From a virus, in IMG/VR virus record IMGVR_UViG_3300003690_000049, positions 1-33,959 of that record: 33,959 nucleotides of DNA, one strand, 5' to 3'. This document shows, one piece after another, positions 14,630 to 22,322 of this stretch (the first letter of the stretch is position 1; the number at the start of each line of letters is the position of its first letter). Under the pieces are notes generated by a model, which had not been told where the DNA came from, ran no database searches, and saw nothing but the letters and a program-made list of their open reading frames with translations. Both the position numbers and the translations under genes were made by a program.

Positions 14630-14995
14630 TTAATCGCGGACGATCACGCCACGGCTTACCAGATCGTTAGTGCCAGCGTTAATGGCGGCCTCGTCGGCAC
14701 CCTCTGGCCAGCCCAGCAGCGCGCCGTGAACCTCGCAGGCGCGGACATGCACGGTAATCGGCTGCGGGGCTTCGGTGGCATCGGCTGCACCGTAAAGCAC
14801 GGCTTTAGCTACCTCTGTACCATCGGCGGCGGCAGGCGCTAGCGGCACGTAGTCACCCGCGCCGTTAAGCGCCAGCACGGCACCCGCTGGCAGGTTGCCA
14901 CTGGCCAGGGTGCCCACTTCACGGGAACGGGCACCATTGGCTTCTGATAAAACGTGTTCACCCGTACGGGTGCCTTCGGTGTAGGTCGTTGGCAT
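14630..14995 (-). CDS. Head decoration protein (lambda gpD-like)
   Basis: 121 residues. It starts with a flexible N-terminus (TYTEGTRTGEHVLSEANGARSREVGTLASG), then an all-beta core with AGAVLALNGAGDYVPL, KAVLYGAADATEAPQPITVHVRACEVHGALL and C-terminal NDLVSRGVIVRD. This is the gpD/trimeric spike pattern; the protein stabilises the expanded capsid at three-fold axes. Located between protease/scaffold and capsid gene exactly as lambda D. Confidence 0.88.
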   Translation of the reverse strand: MPTTYTEGTRTGEHVLSEANGARSREVGTLASGNLPAGAVLALNGAGDYVPLAPAAADGTEVAKAVLYGAADATEAPQPITVHVRACEVHGALLGWPEGADEAAINAGTNDLVSRGVIVRD

Positions 14996-15032
14996 GGGAA
15001 TGCTCCAAGGTTGGGGTTACACCATCACAGGC

Positions 15033-16217
15033 TTACGCCTTGGCTGGCTTGCGGTTAAAACGGGCGTAGGCGTTGGCATAGTTAACGCTCGCCTGTCTCG
15101 CTTGCCCCCCTTCGGGGGAGTGGCTGTTGTGAATGTGCTGGCCTTCGCCGTGGGCGGCGGCAACGTCGAATACGTAGCCGGTGGCCTGATCGGTATCCAT
15201 GCCGTTGCTAATCAGCTTTTCCATGAGCTGGTTTTGCCCGGTGGTCTGGCAGGCTTTAATGATGCTGGTCACGCGGGTACGCTCGGTGGCCAGCACTTGC
15301 TCCGGCTGTGCCGCCTGCAGCCGCTGGATAGCCTGAACGGCGCTTTCTGGCGTTTGCTGAATATCAGCAGGGTCTAAGCTGAGCGCCTTGGCAATCACTG
15401 CTAGCGGCTGCCCTTCGGCGTTAGCCGTGGGGGCTTGCTGCCGTAGCGCGATAATCTGATCACCCAGATCAGCGGCTTGGGCTTCGGCTTCTTCGGGGGT
15501 CAGATCGAACGCCAGGGCGAGGGCATCGGCGGCGCTCATGGTGGTTTGCTGCCCGGCTAGCTGGGCGCGCAGGTTGATCAGCTCGCCATGCTCTTCTAGC
15601 TGCTTTTTGAACTTGGACATATCAGCACAGGCCACCGCCTGCAGTTGGGCATCTTTAGCGGTGGCAATGCCCCACGCCAGCGCTTCATCCGCGCCCATTA
15701 CTGTGTCGCCCTGATCCAGCAAGCCGTTAATCTCTTCGGCGGTCTTGCCGGTCACCCCTACGAACACATCAACGATGGCATCATCGAATTTCGTGAGGTT
15801 GGCGGCGGTTTCCTGCATTTCCTTGGCGTTGTAGAAACCCACCATCAGCGAGCTGGCTCGGTGGGTCATTACCGTGGTGCCCACGCCCATGGTGCGGGTA
15901 TCACCCGCCATCATGATCGTTACCGCGATACTTGCCGCCATGCCGGTTACTTTGGTGTGCACCTTGGCCCGGTGATTTTTGAGGTAGTTGTAAATGCGAA
16001 CGCCGCTTGCCACATCGCCACCAGGGCAATTCAGCTCTATATGGATCTCGTCTAGTTCGCCAAGCGCATCAATCGCGGCGATCAACTCACGGGCGGGCTT
16101 TTCGCCGGTAAAATCGCTAATCCAATCTGGTGCCCAATCCGAGCCAATCGGGTTATCAATAGCGATATGTGCAATACGCGGGTTTTCCGCCATTGCTTGA
16201 GCTGTAAACCAAGGCAT
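15033..16217 (-). CDS. ClpP-like head maturation protease with C-terminal scaffold (gpC/Nu3-like)
   Basis: 394 residues. The N-terminal 200 residues are a ClpP-type serine protease: LNCPGGDVASGVRIYNYL, nucleophile Ser96 in GMAASIA and His119 in TTVMTHRASSL. About 205-394 is Gln/Ala-rich and helical (LEEHGELINLRAQLA, DLTPEEAEAQAADLGDQIIALRQQ), the scaffold part. In lambda the scaffold Nu3 is also made separately from an internal start; here MSKFKKQLEEH (ATG about 15620) is a candidate internal start but has no strong ribosome site. Cleaves scaffold and portal N-termini during prohead maturation. It abuts portal by 2 bp. Confidence 0.87.
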   Translation of the reverse strand: MPWFTAQAMAENPRIAHIAIDNPIGSDWAPDWISDFTGEKPARELIAAIDALGELDEIHIELNCPGGDVASGVRIYNYLKNHRAKVHTKVTGMAASIAVTIMMAGDTRTMGVGTTVMTHRASSLMVGFYNAKEMQETAANLTKFDDAIVDVFVGVTGKTAEEINGLLDQGDTVMGADEALAWGIATAKDAQLQAVACADMSKFKKQLEEHGELINLRAQLAGQQTTMSAADALALAFDLTPEEAEAQAADLGDQIIALRQQAPTANAEGQPLAVIAKALSLDPADIQQTPESAVQAIQRLQAAQPEQVLATERTRVTSIIKACQTTGQNQLMEKLISNGMDTDQATGYVFDVAAAHGEGQHIHNSHSPEGGQARQASVNYANAYARFNRKPAKA

Positions 16218-16219
16218 GG

Positions 16220-17716
16220 TTAGTCGTCCTCGTTGTCTTCGTCGGTGGTGGCCAGGGCTTCAAGGGCTTTTTGCAGTGCCCCGTTTTTGGCGGTGATACG
16301 CGGGTCTGAATCCAGCGCCAGCCCGTGTTGGTCGGCGCTTCGGTTGCCCTTGGCAATCTCGGCATCCAGCAGGTCAAGCGACCAGCCGCGCTCCCCCGCT
16401 TTCTCGCTGCGCGGGGCAAAACCGGCGCGCACTTCCAGTAGGTCGGCGCTGACTTCTTTCAGCGGGTCTACCCAACTCCACTTGGGCGCGATCCAATCAA
16501 TGGCTAACAGCTCTTTACGCCGTTGCCAGTAACCGGGAATGAGCAGCGCCCCGCTGGTCACGGCCACATCTAGCCATTTAGCCGCCACCCGGCGGCACCA
16601 CTGGTGAACCATCAGCGAGGCTTGCAACATTTCAGCCCGGCGGCGGAACTCTAAAAGCCCGGCCCGTATTGAGCTGTAGTTGACGCCTTTGAGGTCGCCG
16701 GTCATCTGCTCATAAGTCAGGCCCGCACCCGCGCCCACCGCTAACAGCTCGGTACGCAGCCACTCGGTGTATTGCCCTTGAATATCGGGCGGCGCTGAGA
16801 ACGTGACCTCTTCGTCATCTTCTAGGTAGTGAATGCCGCCAGGGGTGAACTCTTCAAAGCGGTCAACTTCACCAGGGGCTTTTACCAGCGCCCCAAACGC
16901 TGGGCCGTCCTCTTCGGGGTCTTGGTTCGTCTTGCGTTTGACGAACGCGCCGAACAGCTGCGCCAGCTTTTGCCGGGCTAGCGTGGCGTCCTGCATTTCG
17001 TCAATTTCGTACAGCCGCACGATAACGCTGGTTAGCTCGGGCACCCCGCGTAGCTGACCGGGCCGGGTGCGCCGGTACATATGAATAACGTTATCCGCTG
17101 GCACCGGCACCCGTTCGTTATACGCGGCGGTCAGCTGTTCGTTGGGGTGATAGCGCCATAGATGGAAGGCGGTTCGTTGGCCGATGCCGTTAAACTCGAT
17201 GCCCATTTTGATCATGCGACCGCCAAAGGCTTGCGAGTAGGCGGGGTCTAGGTGTTCGGACTCCACCACCTGCAGCTGCAGGGGTACGCTTAGGCCGTCG
17301 CTTGTGCGCCGGTAACGAAAGCGGCCTAGCACCTCCCCAGCTTCAAACTGCGCGCCAGCGGCTAACGCTTGTTGACCATAGAAATTGTCTACGCCGTCCG
17401 CGTCGCTTTCCTCTACCCACTGATCCCAAAGCGCTTGTATGACCGGGTTGCCCCACTGGGGCTTAATGCCAGTGCCCACTAGGTTGGAAACGTATTTCTC
17501 TTTGGCACTGGCGGCGTAGGCGTTGTTTCTAATGGCGTAGTGGCTGCGGGCCTGCAGGATGGGCAGCGAGTTTTCAATAGGGCCGTTGGGGCCGGTGACC
17601 ATCGTTCCCTTGCCTGCCATACGGCGGCGCGTGCTGCCGCCTTCGTAGTAGGCGCGCACCGGCACTTGCCGCCCGTCCCTCACGGTCATACGGATTCGGG
17701 GCTTACTGGCGATCAT
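16220..17716 (-). CDS. Portal protein (lambda gpB family)
   Basis: 498 residues, lambda-type portal. Characteristic stretches: RARSHYAIRNNAYA-type helix (QARSHYAIRNNAYAASAKE), SNLVGTGIKPQWG, GEVLGRFRYRR, VVESEHLDP, RRTRPGQLRGVPELTSVIVRLYEIDEMQDATL, GLTYEQMTGDLKGVNYSSIRAGLLEFRR. It forms the dodecameric DNA channel at the capsid vertex. The C-terminal 35 residues are acidic (ATTDEDNEDD). It sits between gpW and the protease with only 1-2 bp gaps. Confidence 0.93.
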   Translation of the reverse strand: MIASKPRIRMTVRDGRQVPVRAYYEGGSTRRRMAGKGTMVTGPNGPIENSLPILQARSHYAIRNNAYAASAKEKYVSNLVGTGIKPQWGNPVIQALWDQWVEESDADGVDNFYGQQALAAGAQFEAGEVLGRFRYRRTSDGLSVPLQLQVVESEHLDPAYSQAFGGRMIKMGIEFNGIGQRTAFHLWRYHPNEQLTAAYNERVPVPADNVIHMYRRTRPGQLRGVPELTSVIVRLYEIDEMQDATLARQKLAQLFGAFVKRKTNQDPEEDGPAFGALVKAPGEVDRFEEFTPGGIHYLEDDEEVTFSAPPDIQGQYTEWLRTELLAVGAGAGLTYEQMTGDLKGVNYSSIRAGLLEFRRRAEMLQASLMVHQWCRRVAAKWLDVAVTSGALLIPGYWQRRKELLAIDWIAPKWSWVDPLKEVSADLLEVRAGFAPRSEKAGERGWSLDLLDAEIAKGNRSADQHGLALDSDPRITAKNGALQKALEALATTDEDNEDD

Positions 17717-17717
17717 G

Positions 17718-17945
17718 TCAAAGCCCCTTGTTGGTCATCACTAGGCGGGTACGGCTACGGCGGCGCTTGCTGAGCGCCTGCAGGCGTTCGGCTATCTGAT
17801 TTTCCAGCGACTGCAGCGCAGGTAAGTCGGCTTGGGCAAACTGCACCTGCCGCCCGTTTTGGTTAATGGATACGACGCGTTTACCCGTTGCCAGGTCTAC
17901 GATGGCTTGGCGAACCTCGGCAAGCTGTTCGGGGGTGTTGGCCAT
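17718..17945 (-). CDS. Head-tail connector gpW-like
   Basis: 75 residues, close to lambda gpW (68). N-terminal helix TPEQLAEVRQAIVDLATGKRV is the family hallmark, followed by the beta hairpin VSINQNGRQVQFAQADL and helix ALQSLENQIAERLQALSKRRR with a basic C-terminal tail. It stabilises packaged DNA in the head before FII binds. Between terminase large subunit and portal as in lambda. Confidence 0.88.
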   Translation of the reverse strand: MANTPEQLAEVRQAIVDLATGKRVVSINQNGRQVQFAQADLPALQSLENQIAERLQALSKRRRSRTRLVMTNKGL

Positions 17946-17956
17946 GGGTGGGCCTC

Positions 17957-20038
17957 CTAAATTCGGGGCTTAACAACGCGACGGCGGCGGCGCGCTGGGG
18001 GCGCGGGCTGTGCCTGGGGTGGTGTTTGGCTTGCTTCGGTGCCCGTGGTGGGCGCGCTTAGTAACAAGTTGGCGTCCCAGTGGTCGGCCCACGTGGGCGG
18101 CGCTTGCCAGTTGATCTTCTCGCCCCCCAACAGAATGAAAATGGCGAGGTTGTAAACGAACAGGTCGAACGCTTCGTTTGGCTTGCTGCCAGGGCGCGCC
18201 CATTTGCCGGTGGCGGGGTCGCGTACTTCGTAGGTCAGCTCGTCAAACCACCACATGCCCAACCAATCAGGGGTGTGCATGTAGCCCGCGCCGGGCTGTT
18301 CGCGGTCGATCATCGCCGCTACGGTGTCTTTCAGCAGGTCGGTGCCCAGCAGGTACAACGGCACATCGCCCCGCGCCCCACTGCTGCGGCTTTTGCGCTT
18401 GGTGTTGTCGGGCTCGGTTTTACGGATGCGGCTATTGGTTTTGCTACTGCCACCTTTCAGCAGGTACACGCGGCCTTGCAGGCCATCGCCTCCGGCTCTT
18501 AACCGGCGGTGATATTCGTACGCCTGCGAGGTCACGCTTTCGGTGCCTTTCCCCTCCCCGCCGGTATCCACGCCCATAGCGAGAATCGGCATACGCCGCC
18601 CGCTGCCATCGCCTAGCTTGTAGGTGCGCTTTAGCACGTCGCTGGTCAGCAAGTCCCAATCTTCGGGCTGCGTCATGGGGTTGATCTGCCGGGGTGGCTG
18701 GTCACCCTCGGGGCCGCGATCCTCTTTGATGTTGAAGCGGTCCACTAACCACGTTTCACGGTTAGGCCCCCAACCATGCACCTGCACCACGAACCGGCGG
18801 TTTTTTCCGCCCTGCACGTCTACCGATGCCGTGAGGAAACGCACCCCGTGGGGCACGGTGCGATGCTGATAGGCTTCGCCCCGGTCTTTCAGGCGCTGGC
18901 CTGAGCGCCTTTCCCCCGGTGTGCGGTTAACGTAGGGGCGGCCCCAGTCAACGTTGGTGACTGACTGCAAATCCTTTTGGTTGCCGGTGGCTTGGAATGT
19001 CTCTTCGGCAGCGCGTAGCTTGCTCACCAGCGATTGCCATGTTTGATCCGATGCCGCCGGACCTTCCATCCAGAATGACGCAATCCGCGTTTCACGCGGG
19101 GTGCCTATCAGCTCGCCCTCTAACGTCAGCTCGCAGCCCTCGGGCACCCAGCGGCCACGCTGGTTAAGCTCTCGCTTAACTCGCTGGTCGACCTCAGCGC
19201 CACAGTGCGGGCAAAACACACACCCGCTTTCCATGCTGAAATTCTCTTGGATCGGCTGAAACCAGCGGCGGCAGGCGCTTTCTGGACACTGCCAGTACAA
19301 GCGGCGGCGGTCGCCTTGGTTGTAGAGATCCAGTATGCCGGTGGTGGGCGGTGCCCGGTGCGGCTCGTCGTCCGGCTGCTGCCAATCGGCATCCAGCACC
19401 GGCCTACCGGGGGAACTCTCAACCAGCGTCATGCCGGTGCTACCAAAGGTTTGGGTACGTTTGCTAGCAAGCACCCAACCGGAACCCTCACCGCCTACGT
19501 TTTCCGTCATGCGGTCGTAGTCGGTCAGTAGTACAAATTGGTAGTCAGACGATGCAAAAACGTTCTTCGACGGGTGCTTAATCGCTAGCATGTTGCCAGC
19601 GCGAAAAATGATGTCGTGAACGTTGTTGTCGTGGCCTCGCGGGCTTAACCGCTTGGTAATTTCGGGCGAGGCGTTGAAGCTACGGCGCAAGCGTTTTTTG
19701 CTGTACTCCGCTGCTTTGGCCTCGGTAATTTGCACGACCAGCCCATCACCGGGGTCGTTGATGATCTTGTAGCAAATGAAACCGTCGACAAGGCCGATGG
19801 TTTTACCTGTTCGCGCCGGGCCTACAAAAATCACCGCGTCGTATTTGCGGGAGCCCATGCAGTCCATGGGCTCAATCATGTAGGGGGTTTTGTCGGGCTT
19901 CCAAAGCGTCTTAGTGCCGTTGCCGTGTACAACGTACATCGACTCGGCCACCGCTTCGCTAACGCGCACCCGGCGCGGTGGGCGTAACAGCGTGGCTATG
20001 TCATGGCGAATGGCGGCAGCGTTAGCGGTGTTAGCCAT
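17957..20038 (-). CDS. Terminase large subunit (lambda gpA, GpA family)
   Basis: 693 residues; lambda gpA has 641. Walker A GPARTGKT at 73-80 with LVDGF following; MIEPMDCMGSRKYDAVIF before it is typical of GpA. Zinc-finger-like Cys pairs occur near 255-290 (CPESACRRWF, CVFCPHCGAEV). The C-terminal nuclease part carries VDVQGGKNRRFVVQVHGWG and MGVDTGGEGKGTESV, and FDELTYEVRDPATGKW. The last 40 residues are a Pro/Ala/Arg tail. The enzyme pumps DNA into the prohead and cuts cos. Its start overlaps the small-subunit stop by 8 bp. Confidence 0.93.
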   Translation of the reverse strand: MANTANAAAIRHDIATLLRPPRRVRVSEAVAESMYVVHGNGTKTLWKPDKTPYMIEPMDCMGSRKYDAVIFVGPARTGKTIGLVDGFICYKIINDPGDGLVVQITEAKAAEYSKKRLRRSFNASPEITKRLSPRGHDNNVHDIIFRAGNMLAIKHPSKNVFASSDYQFVLLTDYDRMTENVGGEGSGWVLASKRTQTFGSTGMTLVESSPGRPVLDADWQQPDDEPHRAPPTTGILDLYNQGDRRRLYWQCPESACRRWFQPIQENFSMESGCVFCPHCGAEVDQRVKRELNQRGRWVPEGCELTLEGELIGTPRETRIASFWMEGPAASDQTWQSLVSKLRAAEETFQATGNQKDLQSVTNVDWGRPYVNRTPGERRSGQRLKDRGEAYQHRTVPHGVRFLTASVDVQGGKNRRFVVQVHGWGPNRETWLVDRFNIKEDRGPEGDQPPRQINPMTQPEDWDLLTSDVLKRTYKLGDGSGRRMPILAMGVDTGGEGKGTESVTSQAYEYHRRLRAGGDGLQGRVYLLKGGSSKTNSRIRKTEPDNTKRKSRSSGARGDVPLYLLGTDLLKDTVAAMIDREQPGAGYMHTPDWLGMWWFDELTYEVRDPATGKWARPGSKPNEAFDLFVYNLAIFILLGGEKINWQAPPTWADHWDANLLLSAPTTGTEASQTPPQAQPAPPARRRRRVVKPRI

Positions 20039-20531
20039 TGTCTGGGCTCTCCATATCCGCCGTTGCCGCTTGGTACATCTGCTCGCGTAACGCGTCGATC
20101 ACGTGCTGCACGCGCTCGATGGCGTCAGGGTCTAGCCCGGCGTCACGCTCCAACGCATCGGGCAATGAATCCAGGCCCGCCGCTACCGTCTTGGCCAGGG
20201 TGCTTAACTCGCGGGCAAACTCATGTGCCGGTATCAGCTGCTTGATGGCCACCTCAAATTTCAGGCGCTCGTTTTCCGACTGATACCAAGCCTTACGCGC
20301 ATCGGGGAACTGGTCTAAATCCAGCCCGCCCGCTACCTGCGTCTTTTCCCCGAACAGCGCCGGGCCAACGTCCGAAAGCGCATACGTGGGGTTTCCTCGA
20401 CGCGTCCCGGCGGGCATGACGCCGCTCTCTTGCAACCGTTTAGCCACCGTACGGCGGTCTAATCCGAACGCTTGGCCAATCCTGCTCACCGACCAGTTAT
20501 AGGCATCTTTGCTCTCGACCACTTCACCCAT
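20031..20531 (-). CDS. Terminase small subunit (Nu1-like)
   Basis: 166 residues from ATG 20531, preceded by AGAGGTG 7 nt upstream; the longer frame to 20636 would use the inverted-repeat region as coding and is less likely. Residues 5-45 form a winged HTH (NWSVSRIGQAFGLDRRTVAKRLQESG) as in Nu1/P22-type DNA-recognition subunits. Residues 75-110 (DARKAWYQSENERLKFEVAIKQLIPAHEF) match the dimerisation/lambda Nu1-type pattern YxxExxRxK. C-terminus helical, for contact with the large subunit. Binds cosB, expected directly upstream. Confidence 0.85.
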   Translation of the reverse strand: MGEVVESKDAYNWSVSRIGQAFGLDRRTVAKRLQESGVMPAGTRRGNPTYALSDVGPALFGEKTQVAGGLDLDQFPDARKAWYQSENERLKFEVAIKQLIPAHEFARELSTLAKTVAAGLDSLPDALERDAGLDPDAIERVQHVIDALREQMYQAATADMESPDNG

Positions 20532-20773
20532 AGATGCCCACCTCTTGCGGCGCTGATAACCCCCGCTCAGCTGTACATGATTCGATTTAAAAAACGTGGC
20601 CCGATGTACAGCTTGCTCAATTAATGCGCCGCGCAACGGTGCGGGATTATGCCCACCTGCGGTGGCACATCCTGAAAACCCGAAAATTTCCCGAAATCCG
20701 CGACTGCCTATCCCCGTGGTCTAGGCATCACTTGCTAGGAAGGACCCGCGTTTTTTTGCACCGCGTTGGTGCA
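20532..20773. other. Intergenic region: candidate cos site
   Basis: 242 bp without a credible gene, lying between lysis genes and Nu1, the place of cos in lambda. It holds a perfect 10-bp inverted repeat AGCTGTACAT (20569-20578) / ATGTACAGCT (20604-20613) with a 25-bp spacer, a pair of CCGAAA half-repeats near 20677-20695, and a GCACC-GCGTT-GGTGC hairpin at 20758-20772 preceded by seven T on the plus strand. The inverted repeat is a reasonable candidate for small-subunit binding (cosB). The cut site itself cannot be told from sequence. Confidence 0.5.
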
Positions 20774-21046
20774 TTACTCGGCCTGCCGATTGCGGAATAT
20801 CAGCGCGACGGCGCGGCGGTCGGCGTTGAAGCGGATGCGCAGGGCTTCGTAGTCGGCTAGCAGCTGCAGCAGGTCGCGGTTAGTGTGGATCTCTCGAACG
20901 GGTGCGGGGCGTGGCTCAGTCAGGAACCACGGCAGCGCTTGGGGTGTTGGCTCCGCTGGCGTCGGGGCGGGTGAGGCGGCGCACCCAATCAGCAACGCCG
21001 ATAGGCACAGGCTGGCCAGCCCACGCCCTAGAATCTGAATCCGCAT
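20774..21046 (-). CDS. Rz1-like outer-membrane spanin lipoprotein
   Basis: 90 residues. Signal peptide of lipoprotein type with lipobox L19-I20-G21-C22, followed by a Pro/Ala-rich segment (ASPAPTPAEPTPQALPWF) and a helical end (RDLLQLLADYEALRIRFNADRR). Overlaps the 3' third of the Rz gene by 131 bp in another frame and extends beyond it, the overlapping type of spanin pair. With Rz it fuses inner and outer membranes in the last step of lysis. Somewhat longer than lambda Rz1 (60 residues). Confidence 0.72.
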   Translation of the reverse strand: MRIQILGRGLASLCLSALLIGCAASPAPTPAEPTPQALPWFLTEPRPAPVREIHTNRDLLQLLADYEALRIRFNADRRAVALIFRNRQAE

Positions 21047-21338
21047 CGTTCACCCCCATGGCTTCGGCCTGGGCGCGCAGTCGGTCGATGCGCTGCGCGC
21101 CGTCGTTTAATTCACGTTCGCGCACATCTAACGCTTCAACTAACAGCCGGTTACGCTCTACCTGCACCGCCAACGTCGCGGCGGTCACATCAAGCGCGGC
21201 TTGTGCTTTCGCGTGCTGCTGCTGGGTCTGCTCTAACTCAGCCTGTAACCCACTGAGTCGCCACATCAAACCAATGCCAGCGACCAGCGCTATCACCAGC
21301 GCCCACGGAATCAGCTTCGTTAGCAGCCTGCTCAGCAT
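20916..21338 (-). CDS. Rz-like inner-membrane spanin
   Basis: 140 residues with one N-terminal membrane anchor (LIPWALVIALVAGIGLMW, about 8-26) and a periplasmic coiled coil (LQAELEQTQQQHAKAQAALDV and following, about 30-95). Typical i-spanin architecture; lambda Rz has 153 residues. Starts inside the 3' end of the endolysin gene (100-bp overlap) and overlaps the lipoprotein gene at its end. Confidence 0.8.
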   Translation of the reverse strand: MLSRLLTKLIPWALVIALVAGIGLMWRLSGLQAELEQTQQQHAKAQAALDVTAATLAVQVERNRLLVEALDVRERELNDGAQRIDRLRAQAEAMGVNDADSDSRAWAGQPVPIGVADWVRRLTRPDASGANTPSAAVVPD

Positions 21339-21804
21339 CCCGCACCCCCTCTAAACACACATCACGCTCAACGGCGCGGCGTCTTGCCAGCCCGCGCAAC
21401 CGCTCACCACCGGCATACACCCAGCGGGACAACTCATTGCATGCAGCCTCAAGCTCCCCAGCATTCGCCAGCCGGGCCAGCGTCGAACGCTGCAGGTTGC
21501 CCGCGCCCACGTTGAACGTGAACGAAACGAACGCGGCGCGGGTATCATCGGGAAGGGGCGCGGTAATGATGCGATCCACCGCGCTCAGCGCCTCGCGCAT
21601 GTCCTGCTCTAGCAACGCGTCACACTCTGCCGGGGTGAGCGTTTGGCCTGGGGCTGCCGTGGCCGTGTGCCCGGTGCATACCGTCCACACGCCTACCGCG
21701 TCGCGGTAGCTCTCCAGCTTGGTGCCCTCGAACGGCACGATGATGCCCGCCGCTATCGCCATTACTGCGCCCACTCCGGCGCTAATCGCTCTCTTGTTGG
21801 CCAT
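21238..21804 (-). CDS. SAR endolysin, lysozyme of the GH24 family
   Basis: 188 residues from ATG 21804 (GGAGAG upstream). The catalytic triad spacing Glu-x8-Asp-x5-Thr is exact: E26, D35, T41. The N-terminus AISAGVGAVMAIAAGIIV (6-23) is a Gly/Ala-rich, weakly hydrophobic signal-anchor-release segment directly before the catalytic Glu, as in P21-type lysozymes that reach the periplasm through Sec and are released by membrane depolarisation. Motifs AAFVSFTFNVGAGNLQRSTLARLAN and RRAVERDVCL are standard for the family. Follows holin with a 23-bp overlap. Confidence 0.92.
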   Translation of the reverse strand: MANKRAISAGVGAVMAIAAGIIVPFEGTKLESYRDAVGVWTVCTGHTATAAPGQTLTPAECDALLEQDMREALSAVDRIITAPLPDDTRAAFVSFTFNVGAGNLQRSTLARLANAGELEAACNELSRWVYAGGERLRGLARRRAVERDVCLEGVRDAEQAANEADSVGAGDSAGRWHWFDVATQWVTG

Positions 21805-22075
21805 TGCGCTCTCTCCGGCGGTTGTCAAAATGCTTCCAAATATCGAACGCCAAGCGCAGCCCGACGAACACCAAACCGCCCACGCTCACCACATCAGCCG
21901 TCACCACGTGAACGCCTCCCATCTCAAACCATGGCGCATTCAGTAGCGACACCACCTCACCGGGCGAGGGTGAAATATCCATGACGGCGGCCGCGCTGGC
22001 CTTGGACGTTTGCGACACAGCAGACACGCCACTGCCGCCCACATACGCGATCACACGGCCAGCGTCGAATTTCAT
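21782..22075 (-). CDS. Putative holin
   Basis: 97 residues from ATG 22075 (GGTGAG upstream). One clear hydrophobic segment near residues 58-82 (VVTADVVSVGGLVFVGLRLAFDIW) and a polar, Arg-rich cytoplasmic tail (KHFDNRRRERNGQQ); the Gly/Ser/Ala-rich N-terminal part might form a second, weak segment. First gene of the lysis cassette and overlapping the SAR endolysin, so holin or pinholin is the obvious role. Family not certain. Confidence 0.72.
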   Translation of the reverse strand: MKFDAGRVIAYVGGSGVSAVSQTSKASAAAVMDISPSPGEVVSLLNAPWFEMGGVHVVTADVVSVGGLVFVGLRLAFDIWKHFDNRRRERNGQQESD

Positions 22076-22099
22076 AAGCACTCACCAAATAGCAGACAT

Positions 22100-22124
22100 A
22101 AAAAAACCGCCCGGTAAGGGGCGG
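22100..22124 (-). terminator. Rho-independent terminator just before holin
   Basis: Minus strand CCGCCC-CTTACC-GGGCGG followed by seven T. It ends transcripts of the integrase operon and stands only 25 bp before the holin start, so late transcription must pass it, as at lambda tR'. Confidence 0.85.
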
Positions 22125-22322
22125 CATGTCTAAGCAGAGAACATTTAAGGGCTTGCTGCGGGGCTAAGGGAACGGAAAAACCCCACATGCCATAAACGAT
22201 AGATCAAACTATCACTGGATGCAACACATAATGTGGACTTATCGCCTTTCGATTGTCACATGAATGCAAGAGCAACGATGCTAAACCAACCACTGGATAC
22301 TCTTAACAGATAGGTTTGCTCA
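22125..22322 (-). promoter_or_regulatory. Non-coding region: candidate late promoter and/or attP
   Basis: About 200 bp without a gene, more AT-rich than its surroundings. On the minus strand TTGCAT (22224-22219), 17 bp, TATCGT (22201-22196) is a moderate sigma70-like promoter that would fire into the terminator and lysis genes. The sequence CACTGGAT occurs twice in direct orientation (22213 and 22291), and GATAG-ATCAAA-CTATC (22198-22213) is an inverted repeat; both could be integrase arm or core sites, since attP is normally next to int. None of this can be decided here. Confidence 0.35.

Noticed and set aside
20532-20636. N-terminal extension of the small terminase subunit
   Set aside because: It would cover the inverted repeat of the candidate cos site; a good ribosome site favours the ATG at 20531 and the HTH starts there.
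20750-20772. Terminator for the Nu1-side transcripts
   Set aside because: The T-run lies before the hairpin on the plus strand and is an A-run after it on the minus strand, so it terminates neither direction.
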